Notes under the pieces: model-generated
Databases searched by the model: none
The model's input: the letters and a program-made list of their open reading frames with translations, nothing else
Told to the model about the DNA's origin: nothing
Source: Rhinopithecimicrobium faecis
Lineage (GTDB): Bacteria > Bacteroidota > Bacteroidia > Sphingobacteriales > Sphingobacteriaceae
NCBI GenBank assembly: GCA_017942165.1
Contig: JAGKSB010000014.1
Coordinates: 30,975 to 94,974, forward strand
Reading direction: 5' to 3'
DNA length: 64,000 bases
Position numbers and translations under genes: made by a program
Part shown: positions 40,577-49,591 of the stretch, one piece after another
Numbering within the stretch: the stretch's first letter is position 1
Layout of the letters: every line of letters begins with the position of its first letter

Positions 40577-41768
40577 TAGGAAGGCTTACCTTACCCATGC
40601 ATATCGCTGGAGAATCAGCTATAGCGGCTACATTCGCTGGATTTCCCGCTACGGATTCATTGGCTAATAGCGCAAATAGAACCGCTTCTTTGGCATCCGG
40701 ATCTATTCCTAATTTTGCAAAGCTATGTACAGAAATATGAGGGATACCAGCTTTTATAAAAGCTAGCAGTAAGGGATTGTGTAGACCACCACCAGAGATA
40801 TAAACATGGCAATTAGCTAGCCCTTCAGCTTGTTTTTCAATCGCTTGACAGATGGCTTGGGCGGCGAATTTACAGAGTGTGGCAAGCGTATCTTCGGGGG
40901 AGAGGTCGCTACATCCAAAGCGCTTTTGCACGGAAGTTAAATAAGCTAGATTAAATAGTTCGGGGCCTGTAGTCTTTGGGAATTTATCCGCAAGGAAGGG
41001 TTCCTCCAGCAGGGCATTGAGCAGTAATTCTGAAACCTTTCCTTGCGATGCATACTGCGCATCGCGATCCATCTCTAAGTTAAAATGCTGTTTCATATAC
41101 TGGTTCATCATGGTGTTCCCAGGGCCAATATCTGTTGCAAAAGCCTTCAGGTCTGTCTCCTGGCTTGGGATAAACGTATAGTTGGAAATTCCACCGATAT
41201 TGAGTAAAAATCTATTTTCCTGCTTATCGGAAAACAGTAGGTAGTCACCATAAGCGGCTAAGGGAGCACCTTCCCCTCCTGCGGCGATATGTTTTTGTCT
41301 GAAATCCGCGAGGGTTATAATCCCTGTTTTTACGGCTATATGATCTGCGTCGCCAATTTGCAGGGTTGCATTTGGGAGCTTATAATCTTTTGTTAAAGAC
41401 TGAGGAGCATGATAGACCGTCTGCCCATGGGAAGCGATTAAATCAATGCTTTCGGGGGCTATTTTCCAAGCTTCTAAGGCATCCAACACAAGCTGAGCAT
41501 GGGTTATTCCTATCAGTGCATTTAAGCCTGTGAGGGTCTGCTGGTCGATGGTACGTTGGGCAAATATCTGTCTTATAAAAGCGCGAAATTCTTCCGTATA
41601 AGGGAGCGTAATAAATTCTTGAACCTGCACTTGCGTGTCAAAACCAGTATTTGTAAGTTTACAAAGAGCGATATCGAGTCCATCTAATGAGGTTCCCGAC
41701 ATCAGGCCTATTACCTGACGGGAAGATTTCTTCCCAATATGGTATAATTTTTCTATTTGGCGATTCAT
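40572..41768 (-). CDS. anmK: Anhydro-N-acetylmuramic acid kinase AnmK
   Basis: Phosphorylates and opens 1,6-anhydro-MurNAc to MurNAc-6-phosphate in peptidoglycan recycling. The 398-residue ASKHA-fold kinase shows the signature GLMSGTSLDGLD (21-32), ASHGQTVYH, the LNIGGISNYT segment, FATDIGPGN and the C-terminal KEAVLFALLANE block. The stop codon lies in a tandem repeat. Together with the two glucosaminidases and the amidase further right it shows active wall turnover. Confidence 0.95.
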   Translation of the reverse strand: MNRQIEKLYHIGKKSSRQVIGLMSGTSLDGLDIALCKLTNTGFDTQVQVQEFITLPYTEEFRAFIRQIFAQRTIDQQTLTGLNALIGITHAQLVLDALEAWKIAPESIDLIASHGQTVYHAPQSLTKDYKLPNATLQIGDADHIAVKTGIITLADFRQKHIAAGGEGAPLAAYGDYLLFSDKQENRFLLNIGGISNYTFIPSQETDLKAFATDIGPGNTMMNQYMKQHFNLEMDRDAQYASQGKVSELLLNALLEEPFLADKFPKTTGPELFNLAYLTSVQKRFGCSDLSPEDTLATLCKFAAQAICQAIEKQAEGLANCHVYISGGGLHNPLLLAFIKAGIPHISVHSFAKLGIDPDAKEAVLFALLANESVAGNPANVAAIADSPAICMGKVSLPS

Positions 41769-41823
41769 AAGCTCTAAATTACAATAATCGTTTAGTATTG
41801 TCCAATTAACTTTTGGAATTAGG

Positions 41824-41855
41824 TTTGTTAATGTGCACGTTAAATTCTATTTTTG
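41824..41855 (+). promoter_or_regulatory. Canonical Bacteroidota promoter for gcvH
   Basis: TTTG (41824-41827), 20 bp, TATTTTTG (41848-41855). The ATG at 41873 gives a leader of about 12 nt. Confidence 0.75.
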
Positions 41856-41872
41856 GGAAAAAACTAAAAGAT

Positions 41873-42253
41873 ATGAACTTTCCTGCAGAATTAAAGTACA
41901 CGAAAGACCACGAGTGGATCCGTGTAGAAGGTGATGAAGCTGTTATTGGTATTACTGACTTTGCACAACGTGAATTAGGTGATATCGTATTCGTAGATAT
42001 TAACTCACTTGATGAAGAAGTAGCTGCTAACGAAGTATTTGGTACAATCGAAGCTGTAAAGACGGTATCTGACTTATTTATGCCTCTTACTGCAACGGTA
42101 GTAGCGGTGAACGAAGCAATTGATGCATCGCCAGAATTAGTAAACTCAGATCCGTATGGTGAAGGTTGGATTATTCGTGTTAAATTAGCAGACGTAGCAT
42201 CTATTGATGGTTTATTAACTGCTGATCAATATAAAGAAGAGATTAACGCGTAA
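41873..42253 (+). CDS. gcvH: Glycine cleavage system H protein
   Basis: Lipoyl carrier of the glycine cleavage complex, shuttling the aminomethyl group from P to T and L proteins. The 126-residue protein has the lipoylation segment GTIEAVKTVSDL with Lys63, and the typical N-terminus NFPAELKYTKDHEWI. The start is ATG 41873; the 20-residue extension from 41813 contains the promoter and is rejected. Monocistronic, between divergent anmK and a strong terminator. Confidence 0.96.
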   Translation: MNFPAELKYTKDHEWIRVEGDEAVIGITDFAQRELGDIVFVDINSLDEEVAANEVFGTIEAVKTVSDLFMPLTATVVAVNEAIDASPELVNSDPYGEGWIIRVKLADVASIDGLLTADQYKEEINA

Positions 42254-42302
42254 TTTTTTTCTGTAGCGCGTAAAGCAGGCCCGCTTAGGCGACTTGCCCT
42301 CT

Positions 42303-42341
42303 ATAAAAAAAAGCCTTCATCCATGATGAAGGCTTTTTTTA
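42303..42341. terminator. Bidirectional terminator between gcvH and pdhB
   Basis: Stem GCCTTCATC (42313-42321) / GATGAAGGC (42325-42333), loop CAT, with A8 and T7 flanks. Confidence 0.93.
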
Positions 42342-42399
42342 TAAAAGCTATTTTCAAAAAACCTGTTTATTATGGAAGTAATCTCAGGTTTCAGAAAAT

Positions 42400-43386
42400 T
42401 TATTTTTTAATGTAAGCGACTTCCTTTACGGCTTTGATAACTTTAGCGATGCTAGGTAAAGAAGCTTCGATTAAAGTTGGCGCGTATGCTAAAGGAACGT
42501 CTGCCGAAGTTACACGTGCAATTGGAGCATCTAAGTAATCAAAAGCGTTACGTTGAACATTGTAAGTAATCTCAGAAGAGATGGAAGCTAAAGGCCATGC
42601 TTCTTCAACAATTACTAAACGGTTTGTTTTCTTAACAGATTCGATGATAGCTGGGAAATCAATAGGTCTTACAGAGCGTAAGTCGATTAATTCTACAGAG
42701 ATACCTTCTTTAGCGAGCTCTTCGATAGCTGGCATCACTACGCGAGGCACCATTTTCCCGAAAGAGACGATGGTTACATCGGTACCTTCTTGAACAATAT
42801 TTGCTTTCCCGATAGGTAAGTAGTATTCTTCTTCTGGAACTTCTCCTTTGTCACCGTACATTTGCTCAGACTCCATAAAAATTACTGGATCTGGATCAAT
42901 TAATGCTGATTTTAATAAACCTTTCGCATCGTAGGCGTTAGAAGGGATAACAACTTTTAAGCCTGGTGTATTCGCATACCAGTTTTCAAAGTTTTGTGAG
43001 TGTTGCGCTGCTAATTGGCCTGCATTACCTGTAGGACCTCTAAATACGATCGGACAAGAGAATTGACCACCTGACATTTGACGAATTTTTGCGGCAGCAT
43101 TGATAATTTGGTCGATAGCTACTAATGAAAAGTTAAAAGTCATAAACTCTACAATTGGACGTAGACCGTTCATAGCTGCACCGACAGCAATACCTGCAAA
43201 ACCTAATTCGGCAATGGGTGTGTCAATAACACGTTTTGGGCCAAATTCATCAAGCATACCTTGACTTACTTTGTAAGCACCGTTATATTCGGCCACTTCT
43301 TCTCCCAATAAAAATATTTTCTCGTCTTTACGCATTTCTTCGTTCATTGCTTCACGAAGCGCTTCTCTGAATTGTATTTCTCTCAT
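42400..43386 (-). CDS. pdhB: Pyruvate dehydrogenase E1 component, beta subunit
   Basis: The beta subunit of the alpha2beta2 E1 enzyme, which decarboxylates pyruvate with thiamine diphosphate and acetylates lipoyl-E2. The 328-residue transketolase-like protein has REALREAMNEEMRKDEKIFLLGEEV, the FNFSLVAIDQIINAAAKIR block, FRGPTGNAGQLAAQHSQ and the C-terminal VEEAWPLASISSEI region. The E1 alpha gene is not adjacent. Own promoter box upstream. Confidence 0.94.
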   Translation of the reverse strand: MREIQFREALREAMNEEMRKDEKIFLLGEEVAEYNGAYKVSQGMLDEFGPKRVIDTPIAELGFAGIAVGAAMNGLRPIVEFMTFNFSLVAIDQIINAAAKIRQMSGGQFSCPIVFRGPTGNAGQLAAQHSQNFENWYANTPGLKVVIPSNAYDAKGLLKSALIDPDPVIFMESEQMYGDKGEVPEEEYYLPIGKANIVQEGTDVTIVSFGKMVPRVVMPAIEELAKEGISVELIDLRSVRPIDFPAIIESVKKTNRLVIVEEAWPLASISSEITYNVQRNAFDYLDAPIARVTSADVPLAYAPTLIEASLPSIAKVIKAVKEVAYIKK

Positions 43387-43418
43387 CAGTTGTAAAATAG
43401 TATCAATTTTAAGTATCG

Positions 43419-43426
43419 CAAATCTA
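43419..43426 (-). promoter_or_regulatory. -7 promoter box for pdhB
   Basis: Reads TAGATTTG on the minus strand, matching TAnnTTTG; predicted leader about 26 nt. Confidence 0.5.
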
Positions 43427-43529
43427 CATTAATTATTTTATTAAATGAAGATTTCTGCGGGCAAAAATTACAAGATTTTGGCTAAATAGAATAAATTCAA
43501 AGCAAAAGAGAGGTAAACAACAGCTATAA

Positions 43530-44165
43530 TTACTGGCTTTTGACATTTGCTAAAAGTCTAATAACGCAATCGTTAGCGTTTTCGATTGCTAAGGGGATGT
43601 TCCACGTGGCACGATTCCGTTTTTCGACGTAATTTGAGACCCCTCTAATTTGAATAGCGGGAATATTTTCTTGGCTTGCCACCAGGAAGAATGCCGCTCC
43701 TTCCATGCTCTCAAGAACGGCTGTGGGGAAGCGTTTTTGGAGTTTTTCAATCGTCCCTTCATGGCCGTGGACCGTGTTTACAGTAAGTGCATTTACGGAG
43801 GGAATTTCTTGGAGTAGCTGCGCGATGGAAGCAGGTACTTGGGCGGAAAATATCGACTTCCCAAAGCCGAGCTCATCGATTCGTATAAACTGCTCGTCAT
43901 CTTGTGCCCCAAGTTCGGGCAGCTCATCATGGCCTACCTGAAAGATGCTGCCAAGGGGGATATCCTTCTTTAAGGAGCCTGCTATGCCCACATTAATGAG
44001 CAGGTCATAGGAGTTTGTTGCGAGCTTTTTACCCAGGGCATAGGCAAATTGAGTCATGCCCACACCAGCAATAAATAGGTCTACCTTAATTTGTGAAAAT
44101 TGGTTTAAAACCTGCGCTAAAGGCTGTACTTCCAAGGCTGTAGCGGCGACAATTAAAATTCTCAT
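43530..44165 (-). CDS. mqnB: Futalosine hydrolase MqnB
   Basis: A 211-residue nucleoside-phosphorylase-fold hydrolase releasing hypoxanthine from futalosine in the alternative menaquinone pathway. It shows IVAATALEVQPL at the N-terminus, GVGMTQFAYALGKKL, LINVGIAGSL and the base-binding VLESMEGAAFFLVASQ with acidic Glu. The MTA/SAH nucleosidase subgroup is the alternative, but the ATALEVQPL start and sequence style favour MqnB. A parS-like sequence lies inside the gene (43598-43613). Confidence 0.87.
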   Translation of the reverse strand: MRILIVAATALEVQPLAQVLNQFSQIKVDLFIAGVGMTQFAYALGKKLATNSYDLLINVGIAGSLKKDIPLGSIFQVGHDELPELGAQDDEQFIRIDELGFGKSIFSAQVPASIAQLLQEIPSVNALTVNTVHGHEGTIEKLQKRFPTAVLESMEGAAFFLVASQENIPAIQIRGVSNYVEKRNRATWNIPLAIENANDCVIRLLANVKSQ

Positions 44166-44215
44166 TTTTTGAATGCAAGATGATACAATAATACGGATTA
44201 TATCAGTGAAAGACT

Positions 44216-44223
44216 TATCTTTG
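44216..44223 (+). promoter_or_regulatory. -7 promoter box for the 6-carboxytetrahydropterin synthase gene
   Basis: TATCTTTG, ending 7 nt before ATG 44231, predicts a leaderless or near-leaderless mRNA. Confidence 0.55.
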
Positions 44224-44230
44224 TGGCATT

Positions 44231-44644
44231 ATGATATATATCACACGTCGCGAACGCTTTAATGCAGCTCATAAACTTCATCGTGAAGACTGGTCTTTGG
44301 AGCAGAATGAAGCCGTATTTGGGAATTGCTCCAATCCAAATTGGCATGGGCATAATTACGATCTGTATGTTACCGTAAAGGGGGATATTAATCCAACTAC
44401 AGGTTTTGTGATCGATCTAAAGGATATGAAGGATATTATTGTTACACATATCACCAGTAAATTAGATCACCGTAATATCAACCTTGATGTAGATTTTATG
44501 CAGGGGAAAATGGCTTCCACAGAAATTATCGCTATAGAGATTTTTAAAATTTTAGCCCCCCTATTCGAAGCACATCAGGTTACATTGCATGCAATCCGTT
44601 TGCATGAAACGGAGAATAATTACGTCGAATATTTTGGCGATTAA
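44231..44644 (+). CDS. queD: 6-carboxytetrahydropterin synthase / 6-pyruvoyl-tetrahydropterin synthase family
   Basis: A 137-residue zinc enzyme acting on dihydroneopterin triphosphate, the product of FolE encoded next to it. The zinc ligands are in FNAAHKLH and WHGHNYDL, the catalytic Cys in GNCSNPN, and the terminal catalytic Glu in [15 protein letters not shown]. QueD feeds queuosine synthesis; PTPS-III types feed folate. I favour QueD but the subfamily is not certain. folE starts 26 bases downstream, a metabolic pair sharing one promoter. Confidence 0.85.
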   Translation: MIYITRRERFNAAHKLHREDWSLEQNEAVFGNCSNPNWHGHNYDLYVTVKGDINPTTGFVIDLKDMKDIIVTHITSKLDHRNINLDVDFMQGKMASTEIIAIEIFKILAPLFEAHQVTLHAIRLHETENNYVEYFGD

Positions 44645-44669
44645 GCTATTTAAAACAACATCGAATTTT

Positions 44670-45299
44670 ATGAGTCATAACTCATCTACAAAGGAAGAAA
44701 TTGATGGTTACATCAAAGTCGACCAATATAACGAGGAGCATGTTTCTCGGATTGCTTCTCATTACACGGATATCTTAGCCTCTTTGGGAGAAGATCCTTC
44801 CCGTGAAGGGTTGCTTAAGACGCCTGAGCGTGTTGCTAAGGCCCTTCAGTTTTTGACCCATGGCTACAATATTGATGCGGCTGCGGTTCTCAAAGGCGCG
44901 ATGTTTGAAGAAGATTACAGCCAGATGGTGGTGGTCAAAGATATTGAGGTATACTCGATGTGTGAGCACCATATGTTACCATTCTTTGGAAAAGCACATA
45001 TTGCTTATATCCCGAATGGACATATCGTCGGATTAAGTAAGATCCCGCGTGTAGTGGATATCTTCGCAAGACGTCTGCAAGTTCAAGAGCGTCTGACAAA
45101 TGAAATTAGAGACTGTATTCAGGAGACATTAAATCCTGTAGGCGTAGCCGTGGTTATGGAATGTAAGCATATGTGCATGGCTATGCGCGGTGTACAAAAG
45201 CAAAATTCTGTTACAACGACTTCGGCATTTACCGGAGCATTTGAGAATGATGTTACACGGTCAGAATTCTTACGATTGATAACAGCGACCTTAAGTTAG
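44670..45299 (+). CDS. folE: GTP cyclohydrolase I
   Basis: Converts GTP to 7,8-dihydroneopterin triphosphate, entry to folate and queuosine pathways. The 209-residue protein starts at ATG 44670 ([15 protein letters not shown]); the longer reading from 44589 lies inside the upstream gene. Motifs: [19 protein letters not shown], the zinc/active site [40 protein letters not shown] and [12 protein letters not shown]. Two zinc Cys and the His triad are present, so it is the zinc-dependent type. Ends the queD-folE unit with a strong terminator. Confidence 0.96.
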   Translation: MSHNSSTKEEIDGYIKVDQYNEEHVSRIASHYTDILASLGEDPSREGLLKTPERVAKALQFLTHGYNIDAAAVLKGAMFEEDYSQMVVVKDIEVYSMCEHHMLPFFGKAHIAYIPNGHIVGLSKIPRVVDIFARRLQVQERLTNEIRDCIQETLNPVGVAVVMECKHMCMAMRGVQKQNSVTTTSAFTGAFENDVTRSEFLRLITATLS

Positions 45300-45318
45300 G
45301 CGCATAAAATAAGCTATT

Positions 45319-45358
45319 AAAGTCTTGGAGGGTTATTCCTCCAAGACTTTTTTTTTAC
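45319..45358 (+). terminator. Terminator after queD-folE
   Basis: Stem AAAGTCTTGGAGG (45319-45331) / CCTCCAAGACTTT (45338-45350) with a 6-nt loop and a run of T. Confidence 0.93.
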
Positions 45359-45429
45359 GGTTAAACCATTTTCCTGAAAAAAGGTCCTAAGAAAAGAGTG
45401 CTTAGAAAGAAAATGTTACGTAAAATTTT

Positions 45430-45459
45430 GCCTAATTTATAACTTATTGTAAATTAGGC
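45430..45459. promoter_or_regulatory. Inverted repeat upstream of the O-methyltransferase promoter
   Basis: Perfect 10-bp arms GCCTAATTTA (45430-45439) and TAAATTAGGC (45450-45459) with a 10-nt spacer, ending 18 bp before the -33 element. It has the geometry of an operator for a dimeric regulator; no regulator is identified. Confidence 0.45.
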
Positions 45460-45477
45460 GCTTGATTAAAAAGTTCT

Positions 45478-45506
45478 TTGTAATTCAAATGACTTCGCTA
45501 TTTTTG
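45478..45506 (+). promoter_or_regulatory. Canonical promoter for the O-methyltransferase gene
   Basis: TTTG (45477-45480), 18 bp, TATTTTTG (45499-45506). The ATG at 45512 is 5 nt past the -7 box, and a second in-frame ATG is at 45518, so the mRNA should be leaderless or nearly so. Confidence 0.75.
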
Positions 45507-45511
45507 CAGTT

Positions 45512-46147
45512 ATGAGCATGACCGAAGAGTTGTTAAATTCTTATTTAGAAGATACTTGTGACGCCGAATCTACGTTATTAAAACGTGTAAATAGGGAGAC
45601 TTACTTACGCGAAACAATGCCTCATATGCTTTCTGGACATTACCAGGGACGCGTATTGGCGATGTTGAGTAAGCTGGTCGCTCCGCAACGTATCTTGGAA
45701 ATAGGTACCTTTACAGGCTATGCAACTTTATGTCTTGCTGAAGGACTGACGGGCGATGGGGAATTACATACCATTGACATCAATGAAGAACAGCAAGAAC
45801 GTGTACAAGGATATTTCGACGCCTCGGAATTCCAACAACAGATACAGTATCATATTGGCGATGCTGCGGAAGTAATTCCAACAATTCCAGGAATATTTGA
45901 TCTGGTATTTATAGATGCTGATAAAAAGCGAAATCTATATTATTATGAGTTATTATTAGAGCGGGTTCGCCCAGGAGGTCTTTTATTAATTGATAATGTT
46001 TTATGGAAAGGGAAAGTCTTACAAGACAACCCGGACAATCAAACAAAACAAGTGCTTGCGTTGAATGAAACATTGGCGCAGGACAGTCGGGTAGAGAAAT
46101 TGATGCTACCGATACGTGATGGACTTTTTGTGTTACGCAAAAAGTAA
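45512..46147 (+). CDS. Class I SAM-dependent O-methyltransferase
   Basis: A 211-residue member of the catechol/caffeoyl-CoA O-methyltransferase-like family (Methyltransf_3). SAM motif EIGTFTGYATLCLAEGL, the acidic ribose-binding strand HTIDINEEQQ, the metal/active-site FDLVFIDADKKRN, and LLIDNVLWKGKV are typical. The substrate is unknown; relatives methylate small catechols or act as TrmR-like tRNA enzymes. Preceded by an inverted repeat and a strong promoter with almost no 5' UTR. Confidence 0.9.
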   Translation: MSMTEELLNSYLEDTCDAESTLLKRVNRETYLRETMPHMLSGHYQGRVLAMLSKLVAPQRILEIGTFTGYATLCLAEGLTGDGELHTIDINEEQQERVQGYFDASEFQQQIQYHIGDAAEVIPTIPGIFDLVFIDADKKRNLYYYELLLERVRPGGLLLIDNVLWKGKVLQDNPDNQTKQVLALNETLAQDSRVEKLMLPIRDGLFVLRKK

Positions 46148-46168
46148 TTGTTAACTAATTTAAATTTT

Positions 46169-46864
46169 ATGCATTTTAAAAATGTAAAAATTTATATGCT
46201 GAGCATACTACTTGTAGTGCTTACTTTTGCCTCTTCCATGGCGCAAAGTTCGGCCCAGTATATAGATCAACACAAAGATTTAGCACAAAAGCTAATGAAT
46301 GAGCACGGAGTTCCGGCCTCAGTAATTTTAGCCGTTGCTATGCATGAAAGTGCTAATGGTGGTTCTAAGATTGCCAAGCATTTACACAACCATTTTGGGA
46401 TTAAAGGTAAAAATAATAGTCGCAAAATTCGTTCTGCCTACAAAGGTTACGGCTCTGTCCGTGAATCCTATAATGACTTTGTTGCTTTCTTAAAAAAGCG
46501 CTCGCGTACGAAACCGCTTTTTGAATCTAACAGAGGATCTAATAGCCGCTTATGGGTTCGTAATATGGCGAAATCAGGTTATTCGGAAACGGGGAGTTGG
46601 TCCAAACAGATCCTCGCGACCATAAAACGTCATAACTTAACAGCTTTCGATCAGCAAGGCAATACGTTTGATACGCAAGAAGATGCAACTCCTAGGGTTG
46701 CAAAAAAAGCCCAAAAAGGAAGCTCCACAGCCAACTACCGCGTAAAATCAGGTGATAATTTATGGACTATAGCACGTAAAAATAATATTTCCGTGAATCA
46801 ATTAAAGTCGCTAAATAATCTGTCAAGTTCGAAACTTTCCATCGGTCAAAAGCTTAAAATTTAA
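46169..46864 (+). CDS. Glucosaminidase domain protein with C-terminal LysM
   Basis: A 231-residue exported peptidoglycan hydrolase: signal peptide (residues 1-25, ending SSMAQ), a GH73-like N-acetylglucosaminidase domain with the catalytic-Glu segment ILAVAMHESANGGS and HNHFGIKG, and a C-terminal LysM (YRVKSGDNLWTIARKNNISV). ATG 46169 is chosen because it starts the signal peptide. Overlaps the next paralogous gene by one base (TAATG), forming a tandem pair. Confidence 0.9.
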   Translation: MHFKNVKIYMLSILLVVLTFASSMAQSSAQYIDQHKDLAQKLMNEHGVPASVILAVAMHESANGGSKIAKHLHNHFGIKGKNNSRKIRSAYKGYGSVRESYNDFVAFLKKRSRTKPLFESNRGSNSRLWVRNMAKSGYSETGSWSKQILATIKRHNLTAFDQQGNTFDTQEDATPRVAKKAQKGSSTANYRVKSGDNLWTIARKNNISVNQLKSLNNLSSSKLSIGQKLKI

Positions 46865-47721
46865 TGAATAAATTCCTGCTGCTAGCTACGGTGTTGATAA
46901 CACTTCTAGGTGCTTCATGTAGTGCCCGTAAGTCTGGCCCTTTACAAGGGTCAACACATGGGAAATCTACGCATCAAGGAGCTTCAAAATCACCCCATAC
47001 AGGGAATTCCAATAAAAGTAATGGTCGATCCACGGCAGGCAACGATTATATTCAGCGCTACCAAAGGGTAGCCATTGCGGAAATGAATAAATACGGCATT
47101 CCTGCAAGTATTAAATTGGCGCAAGCGCTCCTGGAATCCGGAGCAGGAAACTCATACCTTGCCCGCGAAGCGAACAATCACTTTGGCATTAAATGCGGAG
47201 GGATTTGGAAGGGTCGCTCAGTTACGCGGCCTGATGACGCCGTAAACGATTGTTTTCGCGTATATTCCAACCCTGAAGAGTCTTTTCGTGACCACTCAGA
47301 CTTCCTACTTAGAAAGCGCTATGAAGGCCTCTTTAAATTAGCGAAAAACGATTATAAAGGCTGGGCAAAAGGGCTTAAAGCTGCAGGATATGCTACGAAT
47401 CCCCGCTATGCGGATCTATTAATTGATATGATAGAACGCTATGAACTCCATCGTTTTGATAAGGGGGAGACTTTTGTAGAAAAAGAACAGCGTGAAGTCA
47501 TTGTATTGGCAGAAATAAAACAGCATAAAATTACGGAGCCTACGCGCGTTGCTGAGCAAATTAAGAGCCCTGTAGCAATGCGTATCCATGAGGTGAAGGT
47601 GAAAGAAACACTTTATTCATTAAGTCGCCTTTACCAAGTCAGTGTCGATCAGTTGAAAATTCTCAATGCTTTACCGGACGATGCAATTAGCGTTGGCCAG
47701 CTACTTGTTATTTCAAAATAA
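46864..47721 (+). CDS. Lipoprotein glucosaminidase with C-terminal LysM
   Basis: A 285-residue paralog of the preceding gene. It has a lipobox (LGASC, Cys19), a Ser/Gly/Lys-rich linker, a GH73-like domain with ALLESGAGNSYLAREANNHF and GIKCGGIWKG, and a C-terminal LysM (KVKETLYSLSRLYQVSV). Lipidation would anchor it to a membrane, unlike its soluble neighbour, so the pair may cleave wall glycan at different sites. Translationally coupled through TAATG. Confidence 0.9.
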   Translation: MNKFLLLATVLITLLGASCSARKSGPLQGSTHGKSTHQGASKSPHTGNSNKSNGRSTAGNDYIQRYQRVAIAEMNKYGIPASIKLAQALLESGAGNSYLAREANNHFGIKCGGIWKGRSVTRPDDAVNDCFRVYSNPEESFRDHSDFLLRKRYEGLFKLAKNDYKGWAKGLKAAGYATNPRYADLLIDMIERYELHRFDKGETFVEKEQREVIVLAEIKQHKITEPTRVAEQIKSPVAMRIHEVKVKETLYSLSRLYQVSVDQLKILNALPDDAISVGQLLVISK

Positions 47722-47788
47722 TAAGTTTTTAAAGATTTTATTGTTTATTTTTAAATATCATTAGACCTTTAAAGGGGGAATATATTAT

Positions 47789-48538
47789 TTGAAAACTAGC
47801 TACTATATCTTATTTTTATTATTCTTCTGTAGGACGGCTGCCGTCGCGCAAGAGGTGGAAGGAATTGTTTTTGATAAACGTACCAAGCAGCGTATCGCAC
47901 AAGTGATGATACATAATATAAATACTGGCATATCGGTATTCAATAATACCCGGGGGGAGTTTACCCTCAAAGCGGCTCAGGGAGACATCCTTATCACCGC
48001 AGTAAAAGGATACTTTCCAGATACTATACGCATCGCTAATGAGCCCGTTCTAATGGTGGCTTTAAACCGTGAATCCATTTATATTGATGAAGTGTCCGTG
48101 ATCGCTAAGCAGTCTCCTGAGGAGATTCTAAAGAAGCGTCAGGAGGAATATGAAAAGGCCTTTCGGCTATCATCTTCTGGAGATGCCTTTTCTATAGGTG
48201 CTAATGGTGCCGGATTAAGTGTCGACTGGCTGTATGGTCTCTTTAGTAAAGAGCGAAAGAATGCCAAGCGTTTACGTACTTGGATAGAAAACGATTATAA
48301 GGAAGATATCATTGACGCGAAGTTTACAAAAGAGTTAGTAATTAAAACTACCGGCCTTTCGGGGGAGCAATTATTAAATTTTATGCATACATTTAGACCT
48401 TCGTATGATTTTATACTTACGGCCAACGACTATCAATTAACACAGTACATTAAAAATAAACTTATTCAATATAAACGTAATCCAAATCGCTTTAGGATAG
48501 AACCTTTACCGAAGATTTCGTTAGATGTAAATAACTAG
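47789..48538 (+). CDS. Secreted carboxypeptidase-like regulatory domain protein
   Basis: A 249-residue exported protein. The start is TTG 47789: no in-frame ATG precedes it, and the following signal peptide (KTSYYILFLLFFCRTAAVAQ) fits. An N-terminal CarboxypepD_reg-like beta domain (VEGIVFDKRTKQRIAQVMIH, FTLKAAQGDILITA) precedes a helical C-terminal part of unknown fold. Such proteins are frequent in Bacteroidota without known enzyme activity. It sits between wall hydrolases and a DUF3078 barrel, suggesting an envelope role. Confidence 0.82.
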   Translation: MKTSYYILFLLFFCRTAAVAQEVEGIVFDKRTKQRIAQVMIHNINTGISVFNNTRGEFTLKAAQGDILITAVKGYFPDTIRIANEPVLMVALNRESIYIDEVSVIAKQSPEEILKKRQEEYEKAFRLSSSGDAFSIGANGAGLSVDWLYGLFSKERKNAKRLRTWIENDYKEDIIDAKFTKELVIKTTGLSGEQLLNFMHTFRPSYDFILTANDYQLTQYIKNKLIQYKRNPNRFRIEPLPKISLDVNN

Positions 48539-48553
48539 CAGGTATATTAAATT

Positions 48554-49591
48554 ATGAAATTAACACCATTACGAAACTCCTTTTTTGTTGGATTAACCGC
48601 ATTTGGATGTAGTATTTCGAGTCTATGTGCGCAGGAGAATTTGCGCGAATTACGTATTAAACCAGATTCTATTATACATATTACGGATCAGCGTAAACTA
48701 AATATTAAACCTATTGTAGCCGATATTCCAGATCTTGCCTTAGAGGTTGATTATTGGAAGCATTGGACTAAATTTGGAATAAACTTAAATCAATCGGAGT
48801 TTAATGACTATTGGAATGCTGGGGGGGTATCTTCAATTTCCATCGGATTACTAGCTAATCATAAGTCTGATTTCACAAAGGATAATTTTAATTTCGTGAC
48901 GGAGTTTGATTTACGTTATGGAAAGCTGCGGAATAAGGGGCAAATAGCGAAGAAGAATCAGGATCGGATTTTTTGGGATAATAAATTGTCCTACAAATTA
49001 TCTAAAGATTGGTCCCTATTTACCTCGATCACCTTCGAGTCGCAATTTGATGCCGGTTACAGCTATACGTCCGATAATAAGAGTGTGGATAAGCTGATCT
49101 CAAGCTTTATGGCCCCAGCCTATATTACGGAGTCCTTCGGTTTGGAGTATAAGCCTGATAAGTCTTTCTCCTTACGTTTCGGTACAGGTACAGCCCGACA
49201 AACAATTATTTTAGACAAGCGTCTAGTAGGCTTAACGGTTGCGGAGTACGCTTTAAAATACCCTGATAGGGCGCCTATTAGTGTAGATCAAAAGCCCTTT
49301 GGTGTAGATACGGGTAAAAAATTTAAAAATGACCTCGCTTTTCAGCTAACAGCCAATTTAGATAAGAATATCACCTCGACGATTAATGTTAAGAGTCGTT
49401 ACAACTTATTTGCCAATTTCCGGAAATTTGGAGACCCCTCGCACCGCTTAGATTTAACGGTGTCAGCGAAAGTCTCCCGTCTAGTGAATGTGACCCTCAA
49501 TGGGGTTATGATTTATGATTCGGATGTGATTTCTAAAGTTCAGTTAAGTGAATCCCTAGCAATGGGATTAGTATTTTCCTTACCAAAATAA
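48554..49591 (+). CDS. DUF3078 family outer-membrane beta-barrel-like protein
   Basis: A 345-residue exported protein; the N-terminal hydrophobic stretch with Cys (VGLTAFGCSISSLCAQ) is a signal sequence. The body has alternating beta-strand patterns and the DUF3078 features YWKHWTKFGINLNQSEFNDYW and NAGGVSSISIGLLANHKSDF, ending in an amphipathic Leu/Phe strand (SLAMGLVFSLPK). Probably an outer-membrane barrel; function unknown. Followed by the amidase gene overlapping by one base (TAATG). Confidence 0.85.
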   Translation: MKLTPLRNSFFVGLTAFGCSISSLCAQENLRELRIKPDSIIHITDQRKLNIKPIVADIPDLALEVDYWKHWTKFGINLNQSEFNDYWNAGGVSSISIGLLANHKSDFTKDNFNFVTEFDLRYGKLRNKGQIAKKNQDRIFWDNKLSYKLSKDWSLFTSITFESQFDAGYSYTSDNKSVDKLISSFMAPAYITESFGLEYKPDKSFSLRFGTGTARQTIILDKRLVGLTVAEYALKYPDRAPISVDQKPFGVDTGKKFKNDLAFQLTANLDKNITSTINVKSRYNLFANFRKFGDPSHRLDLTVSAKVSRLVNVTLNGVMIYDSDVISKVQLSESLAMGLVFSLPK

